In this document: positions 54,501-63,287 of the stretch, piece after piece | Layout of the letters: each line of letters begins with the position of its first letter | Numbering within the stretch: position 1 is the first letter of the stretch | Position numbers and translations under genes: made by a program | Notes under the pieces: model-generated | Database searches by the model: none | What the model saw: the letters and a program-made list of their open reading frames with translations, nothing else | What the model was told of the DNA's origin: nothing | From: Thermohalobaculum sp039821125 | Lineage (GTDB): Bacteria > Pseudomonadota > Alphaproteobacteria > Rhodobacterales > Rhodobacteraceae | Direction: 5' to 3' | DNA length: 64,000 bases | Assembly (NCBI GenBank): GCA_039821125.1 | Contig: JBCBOR010000016.1 | Span: 1 to 64,000 of the forward strand

Positions 54501-55001
54501 ATGCGGCGCATGAGCAAAGTCTTCCCCCTTGCGGCCATGGCCGCTTGCGCCGCGGCGCTGCTGGCCTCGCCCGCTCCGGCGGCATCCGAGGCCGACCCTG
54601 CGTTCGGCTACTGGCTGACCGAGAACAAGCAGGCGATCATCCGCGTTGATTCCTGCGGCCAACGGGCCTGCGGGACGATGGTCTGGGTGTCCGAACCTGT
54701 CACGGACGAAGGCGCGCTCAAGCGGGATGTGAAGAACGAGGATGTCGCCAAGCGTGATCGCCCGATCTGCGGGTTGCCGCTGTTCGGTGGGCTTGCCGCG
54801 ACCAAGCCCGGGTTCTGGAAGAAGGGCTGGCTCTACAACCCGCGCGACGGGCAGACCTATTCGGTGCAGATCAGCGCCGAGAGCGCCACCAAGCTGACGG
54901 TGCGCGGCTTTCTCGGCCTGCCGGTCCTCGGCAGCAGCCAGACCTGGACCCGTGTCGACGGGGATCGTGGCGGCTGCCCGGCGCAGGGCGCAAAAAGCTG
55001 A
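54501..55001 (+). CDS. DUF2147-family exported protein
   Basis: 166 residues counted from 54501. A signal peptide (MRRMSKVFPLAAMAACAAALLASPAPAA) is followed by a compact beta-rich domain with the family motif YWLTENKQAIIRVDSC, a Cys pair in CGQRACGTMVW, and a final GLPVLGSSQTWTRV. DUF2147 proteins are periplasmic, and their function is unknown. A start at MSKVF (54510) is also possible. Confidence 0.85.
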   Translation: MRRMSKVFPLAAMAACAAALLASPAPAASEADPAFGYWLTENKQAIIRVDSCGQRACGTMVWVSEPVTDEGALKRDVKNEDVAKRDRPICGLPLFGGLAATKPGFWKKGWLYNPRDGQTYSVQISAESATKLTVRGFLGLPVLGSSQTWTRVDGDRGGCPAQGAKS

Positions 55002-55063
55002 GCAGCCTGCGCATCGGGTCGTGATCGCCCAGCCCCTATGACAGTCGCGGACAGTACCCGACC

Positions 55064-55939
55064 CTAGCCTGCATCGGATGGCCAGGCGAGCCAGGCTCCG
55101 GCCACGCCCGCCAGCTCGTCGGGATCAAACCCGATCAGCAGCGCCACGCGCTCGCCCTCGGCGTTTTCCGCATAGATCCGCTCAGCCAGACGCCCACGCC
55201 GATAGCCGACCTTGCGCACGGTCCCGACATAGTCGTCCGAGGCACCGCGCAGGCTGAGCGTCACATCGCCGCCATTGCCGCGCTGCACCCGGCCGACCAC
55301 GCCCGAGAGATCACGCAGCAATGTGGTGCCATCCGGCGTCTCCTCGGCGATCAGAAACCCGTCCAGACCGATCTTCGGCGCCCGGATCCGGGCCGAGATC
55401 CCCGTCGCATAGGTCGCCTCGTCCCGCGGCACCAGCAGGATCGATCCCGCCGCCACGACCCGGCACCCGCAATCCGGCCCCGCCGAGGTCAGACACGAAG
55501 ACAAGGCATCCGCGGCGACATCCTGGATCGGTTTCTGACGGCTGGCCGAGACGCTGAGCGCAATCGGACAGGACGCCGCCGGCTCGCCGCGCACAACCAC
55601 GCGCTGTGGCTGCATCGCCAGAAAACTGCGGCCCTGTTCCGAGCCGGAGAGCCATGGGATCTCGTTCGCATCAACGATGCGCGAGCCGTCCCGGCGGTTG
55701 AGTTCGTTCGGGTCGAGCCTGCTCATCAGGCGCCGGGCCACTTCGACATCGGCGGCGCTTTCGGCCTTGATGATCGGCGGGCGCGTCAGGACCATCATCC
55801 GCTGCTCGCCAATGGTCGCCGGGGTCCGTGCCCGTTCGGTCCCCGCAGACCGCTGCGGCCCTGTACACGCGGCCACAAGCGCCGCCAGGGTGATTCCCAC
55901 CCCGCAAAGGACCCCAATTTTGCGAATTGCAAACTTCAT
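55064..55939 (-). CDS. Putative lipoprotein of unknown function
   Basis: About 291 residues. The N-terminus MKFAIRKIGVLCGVGITLAALVAAC is a signal peptide with a lipobox ending in Cys25. The mature protein contains several Cys, including CLTSAGPDCGCRV, which could form disulfides. I recognise no family. The start at 55939 is preferred over the upstream ATG at 55966 because it opens the signal peptide. Confidence 0.75.
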   Translation of the reverse strand: MKFAIRKIGVLCGVGITLAALVAACTGPQRSAGTERARTPATIGEQRMMVLTRPPIIKAESAADVEVARRLMSRLDPNELNRRDGSRIVDANEIPWLSGSEQGRSFLAMQPQRVVVRGEPAASCPIALSVSASRQKPIQDVAADALSSCLTSAGPDCGCRVVAAGSILLVPRDEATYATGISARIRAPKIGLDGFLIAEETPDGTTLLRDLSGVVGRVQRGNGGDVTLSLRGASDDYVGTVRKVGYRRGRLAERIYAENAEGERVALLIGFDPDELAGVAGAWLAWPSDAG

Positions 55940-56074
55940 CACTACTCCCGGCCCGGTCGATTGCAAAAATTTTCGGTTCCATGCCTCAAGATAGAACAGA
56001 GGGTTGATTTAGTCCCTTAGCACGTGGGAAACAAAGTGTTATCCAAGTGGATCGGTAAACACAGGGGCTGATAA

Positions 56075-56614
56075 GTGACAACCGGAGAAGCAAACGAAAG
56101 CACGATATCCGGTCACGTGAAATGGTACGACGCGGTAAAAGGGTATGGCTTCGTCGTGCCGAGTGCAGGTGGCGCGGATGTGATGGTGCATGCGTCCTGT
56201 GTGCGCGCTTTCGGTAGAGTAACGTTGACGGAAGGCTCCGAGGTCAGACTTGTGCCTGTCGAAAGCCCGCGTGGGCTTCAGGCGCAAAAGCTGGTCGAGG
56301 TGAGCGAGCCTGAACCCGTGATGGAGGCGCAGGGATTTGCCGAAGACGCCCGGCCGACCGAGTTCCTCGGTGCGGACGTCGAGGTAAGCGGCCTGCAACC
56401 AGCACGCGTAAAATGGTTCGACAAGCAGAAAGGCTTTGGATTTGTGAACATCTTCGGGAACCTCGAGGATGTTTTTGTGCACATGGAAACGGTGCGACGC
56501 TGCGGGTTTCAGGACCTCAGCAGCGGTGAGGGCATGGCGGTGCGAACGTTCCGCGGCCCGCGTGGATTGATGGTGGCAGAGCTGAAGCTCTGGGAAACGG
56601 CGAATTCCGATTAA
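56075..56614 (+). CDS. Cold-shock protein with two cold-shock domains
   Basis: 179 residues with two cold-shock domains: GHVKWYDAVKGYGFVVPS at about residues 13-30 and ARVKWFDKQKGFGFVN at about 109-124. The nucleic-acid-binding RNP-like motifs (KGYGFV and KGFGFV; VMVHAS and VFVHME) are conserved in both. The start is GTG (56075); GGAG lies within the first codons, so an earlier start cannot be excluded. Double-domain CSD proteins are common in Rhodobacterales; they bind single-stranded RNA or DNA. Confidence 0.9.
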   Translation: MTTGEANESTISGHVKWYDAVKGYGFVVPSAGGADVMVHASCVRAFGRVTLTEGSEVRLVPVESPRGLQAQKLVEVSEPEPVMEAQGFAEDARPTEFLGADVEVSGLQPARVKWFDKQKGFGFVNIFGNLEDVFVHMETVRRCGFQDLSSGEGMAVRTFRGPRGLMVAELKLWETANSD

Positions 56615-56658
56615 GCCGCCTTGCGAAGGCCAGACTTCTGCGCTAGGTCCCGCTCAGT

Positions 56659-56735
56659 CGGGGCGTGGCGCAGCCTGGTAGCGCGCCGGTTTTGGGTACC
56701 GGAGGCCCCCAGTTCGAATCTGGGCGCCCCGACCA
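56659..56735 (+). tRNA. tRNA-Pro (UGG)
   Basis: A complete cloverleaf with acceptor stem CGGGGCG/CGCCCCG, discriminator A and an encoded CCA. The anticodon loop TTTTGGG inside the GCCGG/CCGG-type stem gives anticodon TGG. The T-loop is GTTCGAATC. tRNA-Pro genes are frequent integration sites, and an orphan gene lies immediately downstream. Confidence 0.96.
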
Positions 56736-56930
56736 TTCACTCTCAATCTCAAAGACGCGATCAACGCGTGCGTCGATCGTATGACTTTCTGCTGAACGCC
56801 GTTTGTCTTGATGCTGGGCACGGCGAGCAGATTGGGGCACCGCGCCCCGCGAGCATAAAGGGTCAGCCCTCCCGCCCTCCTGTTCCGAGAATTTGAGATT
56901 TCCGCGCGAGACGTTCCAGGCTAAGCGCTG

Positions 56931-58010
56931 TCAGGTCTGAACAGCACCTAAGCTGTCCATCTCCTGATAGAGGTTCTGCAGCATCGATTTGAACGGGTAG
57001 CGATCGACGGTGAACACACTTGCGTGGCCCAGACTGGCCAGCCATGTGTCGACGATGTAGCAGTCCTTCCCCCATTGATCGGGCGATGGCAGCTTCTCCA
57101 TCGGTCTGTTGTTAGCCCCAACCGGCACCGTGGTCGTACCTCCTGCACGATTGACAAGGCAAAAGACATGCGTGACGAGGTTCGCCTGCATTGCGGGCAC
57201 TTTGACTTTCCAGAAGTAGTATTTCCTCTTCGTGGTAAATGCGGGGACTGAATGGCTTTTCTTGTTATTCGGACCGATGGGCTGTGTTTCGTCGTAGCCA
57301 GGATTGGCGACGCGCTGCGTAGCGCGAACCATGTTCGTCTGGCGACTGACAACCACCTCGATCCGAGCGTTCAGTTGTTGGAGTGTGTTGATCCTTGATA
57401 ATGTATGCGCGGCGGCGTAGCCAAAACTGGTGCACTCACCGGCGAATTTGCTATAAACTTGCTTGTGCGTTCTGCGCAAATGATCGTCGTCCCAACGGGC
57501 GGTCTCATCACGCCGACCACCGCCGCCCAGGTTGCCAAGAAAAGCCATGCCGGTCCGCCCGCCCCTTTTCTTCGCCCTGTCGAGCACGCTGCCTTCGACC
57601 TCAGGGTTGATGCATCCTCGAAACGTCACGGCATCGGAACAGGCAAAAGCCCTGCATCTGTCGAGTTCAGGCTTCGCGGCTTGCGTCAGTGTCCATCCCG
57701 TCCCACGTGCCTGATAGTCAGCGGCCTTGCCCCAGCAATCCACCAGATTTCTCAGGCAGGGCTCGAACCGAACGAGGCGTGGATCAGTTGGATTTCGCAG
57801 AATGCCTTTTAGTTCCTGCACGGATCTGAAAGGCCTAACGTAGCCGTTGAACCTTTTGTGTGCGTCGATCTGGTTCTCGAGGATCTCGAAGATGTCATTC
57901 ATCGGGTGACCGTTCCTGTTGAACTGCGACATCAGAGTCCGATCAACATCAGAGGCATCCGCCAGGAAGGAGGCGTACTTCTCAGTCGGCGTCATAGTAA
58001 AATTTGGCAT
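56931..58010 (-). CDS. Orphan protein with a possible papain-like Cys-His-Asp site
   Basis: 359 residues with no recognised family. The first 60 residues are helical. Near the middle is GECTSFGYAAAHTLS (Cys193), later THVFCLVNR (His281), and then CYIVDTWLA (Asp321). The order Cys-His-Asp, with short hydrophobic strands around His and Asp, resembles papain-like cysteine proteases and some effector proteins. Ten further Cys occur in the first half. There is no signal peptide. By eye the gene is less GC-rich than neighbours. It lies right after tRNA-Pro and before the divergent trpS. An in-frame ATG at 57995 (MTPTEK) is an alternative start. The protease idea is inference. Confidence 0.65.
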   Translation of the reverse strand: MPNFTMTPTEKYASFLADASDVDRTLMSQFNRNGHPMNDIFEILENQIDAHKRFNGYVRPFRSVQELKGILRNPTDPRLVRFEPCLRNLVDCWGKAADYQARGTGWTLTQAAKPELDRCRAFACSDAVTFRGCINPEVEGSVLDRAKKRGGRTGMAFLGNLGGGGRRDETARWDDDHLRRTHKQVYSKFAGECTSFGYAAAHTLSRINTLQQLNARIEVVVSRQTNMVRATQRVANPGYDETQPIGPNNKKSHSVPAFTTKRKYYFWKVKVPAMQANLVTHVFCLVNRAGGTTTVPVGANNRPMEKLPSPDQWGKDCYIVDTWLASLGHASVFTVDRYPFKSMLQNLYQEMDSLGAVQT

Positions 58011-58264
58011 CCTGTTACTCACTTTTTTTTGGCGCGCACTGGCGCGATAGTCTGCAAGCAGCCGCATCGCTGGCGGTGTTTTCGCGTCCCGCACTCGATG
58101 CGATCTGTGGATTGGTCGGATCGTTCCCGCCAAAGGTTCAAAACGACGGTAAAAAAAATAATCAGGCCGCTTCGTGGCAGCAGATCCGGCGCTCAAGCCC
58201 AGGCGCTTGACCCTGACGGGTGGGCTTTCTAGAAACGCGCGCACTTTCCGAACGAGGCGATCCC

Positions 58265-59281
58265 ATGGCCCATACCCCGCGCGTGTTCTCCGGCGTCCAG
58301 CCAACGGGCTCGCTGACGCTTGGCAACTATCTCGGCGCGGTGAAGCGGTTCGTCGAGTTGCAGGACAGCGGCATGGAGACGATCTATTGCATGGTCGATC
58401 TGCATGCGATCACCGACACGCTGGTGCCCGAGGATATCGCCGATGCCACGCGCCAGGTCGCGGCGGCCTTCATGGCGTGCGGGCTGGATCCGGCGCGGTC
58501 GATCCTGTTCAACCAGAGCCAGGTTCCGGCCCATGCCGAATTGTCCTGGATCTTCAACTGTGTCGTGCGGCTGGGCTGGCTGAACCGGATGACCCAGTTC
58601 AAGGACAAGGCGGGCAAGAACCGCGAGAACGCCTCGGGCGGGCTCTATATGTACCCTGCGCTGATGGCGGCGGACATTCTGGTCTACAAGGCGACCCACG
58701 TGCCGGTGGGCGAGGACCAGAAGCAGCATCTCGAGCTCTGCCGAGACATCGCCACCAAGTTCAATAACGATTTCGGGGTCGAGGATTTCTTCCCGATCAC
58801 CGAGCCTGTGATCGGCGGCCCGGCGCCGCGGGTGATGAGCCTGCGCGATGGCACGAAGAAGATGTCGAAATCCGACCCCTCGGACATGAGCCGGATCAAC
58901 CTGACCGATGATGCCGATGCGATCGCGTCCAAGATCCGCAAGGCCCGCACCGATCCCGAGCCCCTGCCGGAGACACTGGACGGCCTGGCCGAGCGGCCCG
59001 AGGCGCGCAATCTGGTGGGCATCTACGCGGCGCTGTCGGATCAGACCGCCGATCAGGTGGTGGCCGCGTTCGCGGGCCAGGGCTTTGGCGCGTTCAAGCC
59101 GGCGCTGGCGGATCTGGCCGTCGCGAAACTTGGTCCCATCGCGGACGAGATGAACCGTCTCATGGCCGACCCTGCCGAGATCGACCGTATTCTGGGCGAT
59201 GGTGCGAACCGCGCCGCTGCGATTGCCGAGCCTGTTCTGGCCGAGACCTACAAGACCGTCGGGTTCATCCGCTCGCGCTGA
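58265..59281 (+). CDS. trpS: Tryptophan-tRNA ligase
   Basis: 338 residues, the usual bacterial length. It charges tRNA-Trp. The class I signatures are TGSLTLGNYLGAV (HIGH-type motif) near residue 14 and KKMSKS at about residue 198. The tryptophan-binding segments (YCMVDLHAIT; GEDQKQHLELCRDIA) are conserved. The start is MAHTPRVFSG at 58265; the open frame extends 15 codons upstream. Confidence 0.97.
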   Translation: MAHTPRVFSGVQPTGSLTLGNYLGAVKRFVELQDSGMETIYCMVDLHAITDTLVPEDIADATRQVAAAFMACGLDPARSILFNQSQVPAHAELSWIFNCVVRLGWLNRMTQFKDKAGKNRENASGGLYMYPALMAADILVYKATHVPVGEDQKQHLELCRDIATKFNNDFGVEDFFPITEPVIGGPAPRVMSLRDGTKKMSKSDPSDMSRINLTDDADAIASKIRKARTDPEPLPETLDGLAERPEARNLVGIYAALSDQTADQVVAAFAGQGFGAFKPALADLAVAKLGPIADEMNRLMADPAEIDRILGDGANRAAAIAEPVLAETYKTVGFIRSR

Positions 59282-59445
59282 CGGCCTGCCGCCAAGAGCA
59301 GTCCGGCACCCGGCGCACGATTTTGTGTCGGCTGGGGTGTCTTTGCGGCCCGCGAACCGTTTGGCAAGCCGCGGCCTCTATAGTATCCTTACCCCCGATA
59401 TTTCAGTCTTCATCGTGTTATCTCACCTCTTTTTCGAGAGCTAAA

Positions 59446-60045
59446 ATGACAAATTTTTCAGTGTCTTACGCCCAAAGCCAGAACAGCTATCATGCCGATA
59501 TCCTGAAACTGCGGGACCATCTGCAACCGCTGCGCGGCGGTATGGTGCAGGTCGATCTCGAGGCCTATGATCAGGCGGACATCGTCTCGATCATGCTCGA
59601 TGCCAAGAACATCTATGTCCTGGCCTTCAAGACCGGCAGCGGCACCTGGTATTGCTTTGCCGATGCCACGAACACGCTGCCCGAATGGAAGCGCCTTCGG
59701 GTCGGGGGCACGCATGGCAATCTCGAGACGACCAGCCCCGAGACGATCATCCTGCCCGCGGACCGCTACAAGATCACCGAGGCGCTGCATACCTATTCGG
59801 ATGCGCCCGGCACCGGAGACAGCGTGACCGCCGCGCTGCGGTTCGTCGTCGTCAGCATCTCGGAGGCGATCCGGTTCTATCCGATCCATGACGCGATCAC
59901 CGGGCTTTTGTCGACCGATGGCGCGGCGCCGCCGATCTACAAACCCCAACCCGATTTCGAGCGCTACATGCGCAACTGGGAGAAGCTGTCCCACGACACC
60001 GGCCATGCCGATCATGGTGCGGTCGCTCTGCTGCATCGGGGCTAG
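59446..60045 (+). CDS. Ribosome-inactivating-protein (rRNA N-glycosylase) homologue
   Basis: 199 residues. The sequence can be laid by eye along the full length of RIP A chains such as ricin. A first helix (SYHADILKLRDHL) is followed by the core strand VSIMLDAKNIYVLAFKTG, where Tyr57 matches the adenine-stacking Tyr80 of ricin. GGTHGNLE follows, where His90 stands in place of the second stacking Tyr (Tyr123). Then come the long helix ending in VVSISEAIRF, where Glu140 and Arg143 match the catalytic Glu177 and Arg180 (ExxR), and NWEKLS, where Trp178 matches Trp211. RIPs remove one adenine from the sarcin-ricin loop of large rRNA. There is no signal peptide or B chain. The ATG has GAGAG before it. 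No immunity gene is evident. Confidence 0.8.
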   Translation: MTNFSVSYAQSQNSYHADILKLRDHLQPLRGGMVQVDLEAYDQADIVSIMLDAKNIYVLAFKTGSGTWYCFADATNTLPEWKRLRVGGTHGNLETTSPETIILPADRYKITEALHTYSDAPGTGDSVTAALRFVVVSISEAIRFYPIHDAITGLLSTDGAAPPIYKPQPDFERYMRNWEKLSHDTGHADHGAVALLHRG

Positions 60046-60210
60046 GGGCAGGGATAGTACGATCAGAGATCTCGGCGCTGTGGCCAATCTGCGGGCCCAT
60101 GGGCGACAAAGGCTTGGCATCTCAACGGCGTGCGGCCTATACGGCGCTGGGGAATGAGTAACTCGTAGTTCAAAGAGCCGGGTCGTAATCCGGAACATGG
60201 GGAGGATCGC

Positions 60211-61182
60211 ATGGCAAACGACACCAAAGTCACCTTTCAGGACCGGATGCTCAGCCTCGGGCTCGCCCGCGTGTCCGAGGCCGCCGCCATCGCAGCCGCC
60301 CGGCTGATCGGCCGTGGTGACGAGAAGGCGGCGGACAAGGTGGCCGTCGATGCCATGCGCACGCAGCTCAACATGCTCGACATCAAGGGCACCGTCGTGA
60401 TCGGCGAGGGCGAACGGGACGAAGCGCCCATGCTCTACATCGGCGAGGAAGTCGGCACCGGCGCGGGGATCGAGGTCGATATCGCGCTCGATCCGCTGGA
60501 AGGCACGACCCTGACCGCCAAGGCCATGCCAAATGCGCTGACCGTGGTGGCCATGGGTCCGCGCCATTCGATGCTGCACGCGCCGGATGTCTACATGGAC
60601 AAGCTGGCCATCGGGCCGGGCTATGCGGATGGCCTGCTCGATCTCGACATGTCACCCAAGGAGCGGATCGAGGTCTTTGCCAAGGCCAAGGGCTGCGCGC
60701 CGGGCGATGTCACGGTGTGTATCCTGGAACGCCCGCGCCACCGCGACATGATCCACGAAGTGCGCGAGACCGGTGCCTCGATCCGGCTGATCACCGATGG
60801 CGATGTGGCCGGTGTCATGCACTGTGCCGAGCCCGATCATACAGGGATCGACATGTATATGGGCTCGGGCGGGGCGCCCGAGGGCGTGCTGGCCGCCGCA
60901 GCCCTGAAATGCATGGGCGGGCAGATCCAGGGGCAGCTTCTGTTCCGCAACGACGACGAGAAAGGCCGCGCCGCGAAGGCCGGGATCACGGATCTCGACG
61001 CCAAGTACAATCGCGATGACATGTGCCGTGACGACGTCATCTTCGCGGCGACCGGGGTCACCAATGGCTCGATCCTGCGCGGCGCCCGGCGAATCGGCAC
61101 CTTCCTCGAGACCGAGACCATTCTGATGCGCTCGCGGACCGGGTCGGTGCGCCGCATCGTCTACCGCACGCAGGACACCTGA
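60211..61182 (+). CDS. glpX: Class II fructose-1,6-bisphosphatase
   Basis: 323 residues. The enzyme converts fructose-1,6-bisphosphate to fructose-6-phosphate in gluconeogenesis. Typical segments are GRGDEKAADKVAVDAMR, VVIGEGERDEAPMLYIGEEVG and DIALDPLEGTTLTAKAMPNALTVVA, which carry the metal-binding Asp and Glu residues. GGGGAGG precedes the start. recJ follows 17 bases later. Confidence 0.96.
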   Translation: MANDTKVTFQDRMLSLGLARVSEAAAIAAARLIGRGDEKAADKVAVDAMRTQLNMLDIKGTVVIGEGERDEAPMLYIGEEVGTGAGIEVDIALDPLEGTTLTAKAMPNALTVVAMGPRHSMLHAPDVYMDKLAIGPGYADGLLDLDMSPKERIEVFAKAKGCAPGDVTVCILERPRHRDMIHEVRETGASIRLITDGDVAGVMHCAEPDHTGIDMYMGSGGAPEGVLAAAALKCMGGQIQGQLLFRNDDEKGRAAKAGITDLDAKYNRDDMCRDDVIFAATGVTNGSILRGARRIGTFLETETILMRSRTGSVRRIVYRTQDT

Positions 61183-61199
61183 GGCGTGACGACCGTCCG

Positions 61200-62960
61200 A
61201 TGACCGACGCCTCTTTCCTCGGCGTGGCGCAGTCCGTGACCGGGCGGCGCTGGGTCGGACCGGCGGCGAGCGTCGAGCGCGGCGGCCTCGCAATTGCTCA
61301 GGCGACCGGACTGCCCGAGATCGTCGGGCGCATCCTCGCATCGGCAGGCGTGACCGGGGAGGAGGCGGAGACCTACCTGACACCGCGCTTGCGTGATCTG
61401 ATGCCCGACCCGTCGACCCTGGCGGACATGGATGCCGCTGCCCAGCGCCTTGTGGCCGCGATTGCCCGGCGCCAGCGGATTGCGGTGTTCGGGGATTACG
61501 ACGTGGACGGGGCGTGCTCGGTTGCGTTGCTCGCCACGTGGTGCCGGATGCAGGGGGCTGCGATCACGCCATACATCCCCGACCGGATCGACGAGGGCTA
61601 TGGCCCGAACGTTCCGGCGATGGAGGACCTGGCCCGGTCCCATGACCTGATCATCTGCGTGGATTGCGGAACACTCAGTCACGAGCCGATCGCCGCGGCG
61701 CGCGCGACGGGGGCCGAGGTCGCTGTCATTGACCACCACCTGCCGGGGCCGGACCTGCCCGATGCGCTGGTCGTGAACCCGAACCGGGCGGATGACGGCT
61801 CGGGGCTGGGTCATGTCTGCGCCGCCGGTGTCGTGTTCCTGTTGCTGGTGGCGGCGAACCGCCTGCTGCGGGCCGAGGGGCGGGACGGGCCTGACCTGAT
61901 GGCGATGCTGGATCTGGTGGCGCTGGCCACCGTGGCCGATGTCGCGCCCATGCTGGGGCTGAACCGGGCCTTTGTCCGCCAGGGCCTGAGCGTGCTGGCC
62001 CGGCGCCAGCGACCGGGCCTTGTCGCTCTGGCAGATGTCGCGGGGCTGACGGCGCCGCCAACCTCCCGCGATCTCGGGTTTGCGCTTGGTCCTCGGATCA
62101 ACGCGGGCGGGCGGATCGGCGCGTCCGGGCTTGGCGCGGATCTCCTCTCGACCGAGGATCCGCATCAGGCCGCGGCCCTGGCCGAGCGGCTGGACACGCT
62201 CAACCGGGAACGCCGCGAGATCGAAAGTGCTGTCACCGAGGCGGCGATCGACCAGATCGAGGCGCGGGGTGAGCCCGGCCCGCTTGTCTGGGCCGCAGGA
62301 CCGGGCTGGCACCCCGGCGTGGTCGGCATCGTTGCCAGCCGCCTGAAGGACCGCTTCAATCGCCCCGCGCTGTGCATCGGTCTCAATGACGAGACCGGAC
62401 AGGGCTCGGGCCGGTCCGTCCAGGGCATCGACCTTGGTTCGGCGGTCGCCGCGCTCGCCCGCAACGGCGTGCTGATCAAGGGCGGCGGCCACCGCATGGC
62501 CGCAGGCCTGACAGTCGAGCCCGCGCGCGTCGAGGAGGCGATGGCCGCCCTCTCGGACCGGATTTCCGCGCAGGGGATCGAGGCCACCGGTCCTGCTGAC
62601 CTGCCGCTGATCGGTGCTATGGCGCCCGGTGGCGCCACGCTGGACTTGCTCGAGAATCTCGAGCAGGCAGGCCCCTACGGTCCGTCGAACCCGGCGCCGA
62701 AAGTCGCGATCTCGCACGCCATCCCAACCGGGGTGCGCATCGTCGGCACAGGGCACGCTCAGGTTCGGCTGACCGCTGGCGGAGCCCCACCCCTTGGCGC
62801 GATCGCGTTTCGCGCCGCGGACAACGGGATCGCCGATGCGCTGACCGCAGCGGCTTCGGCGCGCCAGCCGGTTCATGCCGCGGGACAGCTGACGCTGGAC
62901 GATTGGGGCGGGCGGCGGCGTGTGAAACTCCAGATCGACGATGTCGCGATCCCGTCATAA
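61200..62960 (+). CDS. recJ: Single-stranded-DNA-specific exonuclease RecJ
   Basis: 586 residues of the DHH phosphoesterase family. Motif I is VFGDYDVDGACSVAL at about residue 97, the DHH motif is VIDHHLPGPDLP at about 178, and the DHHA1 domain includes GGGHRMAAGLTVEP at about 428. A C-terminal OB-like domain ends the protein. RecJ degrades single-stranded DNA 5' to 3' in repair and recombination. It begins 17 bases after glpX, as in other Rhodobacterales. Confidence 0.96.
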   Translation: MTDASFLGVAQSVTGRRWVGPAASVERGGLAIAQATGLPEIVGRILASAGVTGEEAETYLTPRLRDLMPDPSTLADMDAAAQRLVAAIARRQRIAVFGDYDVDGACSVALLATWCRMQGAAITPYIPDRIDEGYGPNVPAMEDLARSHDLIICVDCGTLSHEPIAAARATGAEVAVIDHHLPGPDLPDALVVNPNRADDGSGLGHVCAAGVVFLLLVAANRLLRAEGRDGPDLMAMLDLVALATVADVAPMLGLNRAFVRQGLSVLARRQRPGLVALADVAGLTAPPTSRDLGFALGPRINAGGRIGASGLGADLLSTEDPHQAAALAERLDTLNRERREIESAVTEAAIDQIEARGEPGPLVWAAGPGWHPGVVGIVASRLKDRFNRPALCIGLNDETGQGSGRSVQGIDLGSAVAALARNGVLIKGGGHRMAAGLTVEPARVEEAMAALSDRISAQGIEATGPADLPLIGAMAPGGATLDLLENLEQAGPYGPSNPAPKVAISHAIPTGVRIVGTGHAQVRLTAGGAPPLGAIAFRAADNGIADALTAAASARQPVHAAGQLTLDDWGGRRRVKLQIDDVAIPS

Positions 62961-63029
62961 GCAAAGCGCCGCACGGGCCGAGAATCCCGCTTGCCACCCC
63001 GCAATGAACCTTATATGAAGCGCTGCGCC

Positions 63030-63105
63030 GCGCCCTTCGTCTAGCGGTCTAGGACGCCGCCCTTTCACGGCGGAAACACGGGTTCGAGTCCCGTAGGGCG
63101 TACCA
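63030..63105 (+). tRNA. tRNA-Glu (UUC)
   Basis: A full cloverleaf with an encoded CCA. The anticodon stem CCGCC/GGCGG closes the loop CTTTCAC, giving anticodon TTC. The T-arm is ACGGGTTCGAGTCCCGT. The acceptor GCGCCCT pairs with AGGGCGT, with a G-U at the first pair. Confidence 0.95.
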
Positions 63106-63287
63106 TCTTTCAGAAGACTGCCGAGAGATCAGCGGGTTACGGCCATCAGGCGCACCCCGCGCGCCTCTGCGCGCCCTGGCTCAGATGCGCAATTCCCCTG
63201 TTCTGTGACAATCCCCACGCGAGACGCCCGTCATGCGTGTATAATTTCGCCCTGTTTCAATCGATCGATTTCAAGGGGGGATCTCAG

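Noticed and set aside
56736..58264. Integrated element using tRNA-Pro as attachment site
   Set aside because: No integrase gene and no second copy of the tRNA 3' end were found in the following sequence, so an attachment site is not supported.
61161..62876. 571-codon minus-strand frame opposite recJ
   Set aside because: recJ on the plus strand has all family motifs; the antisense frame has an Arg-rich, featureless composition.
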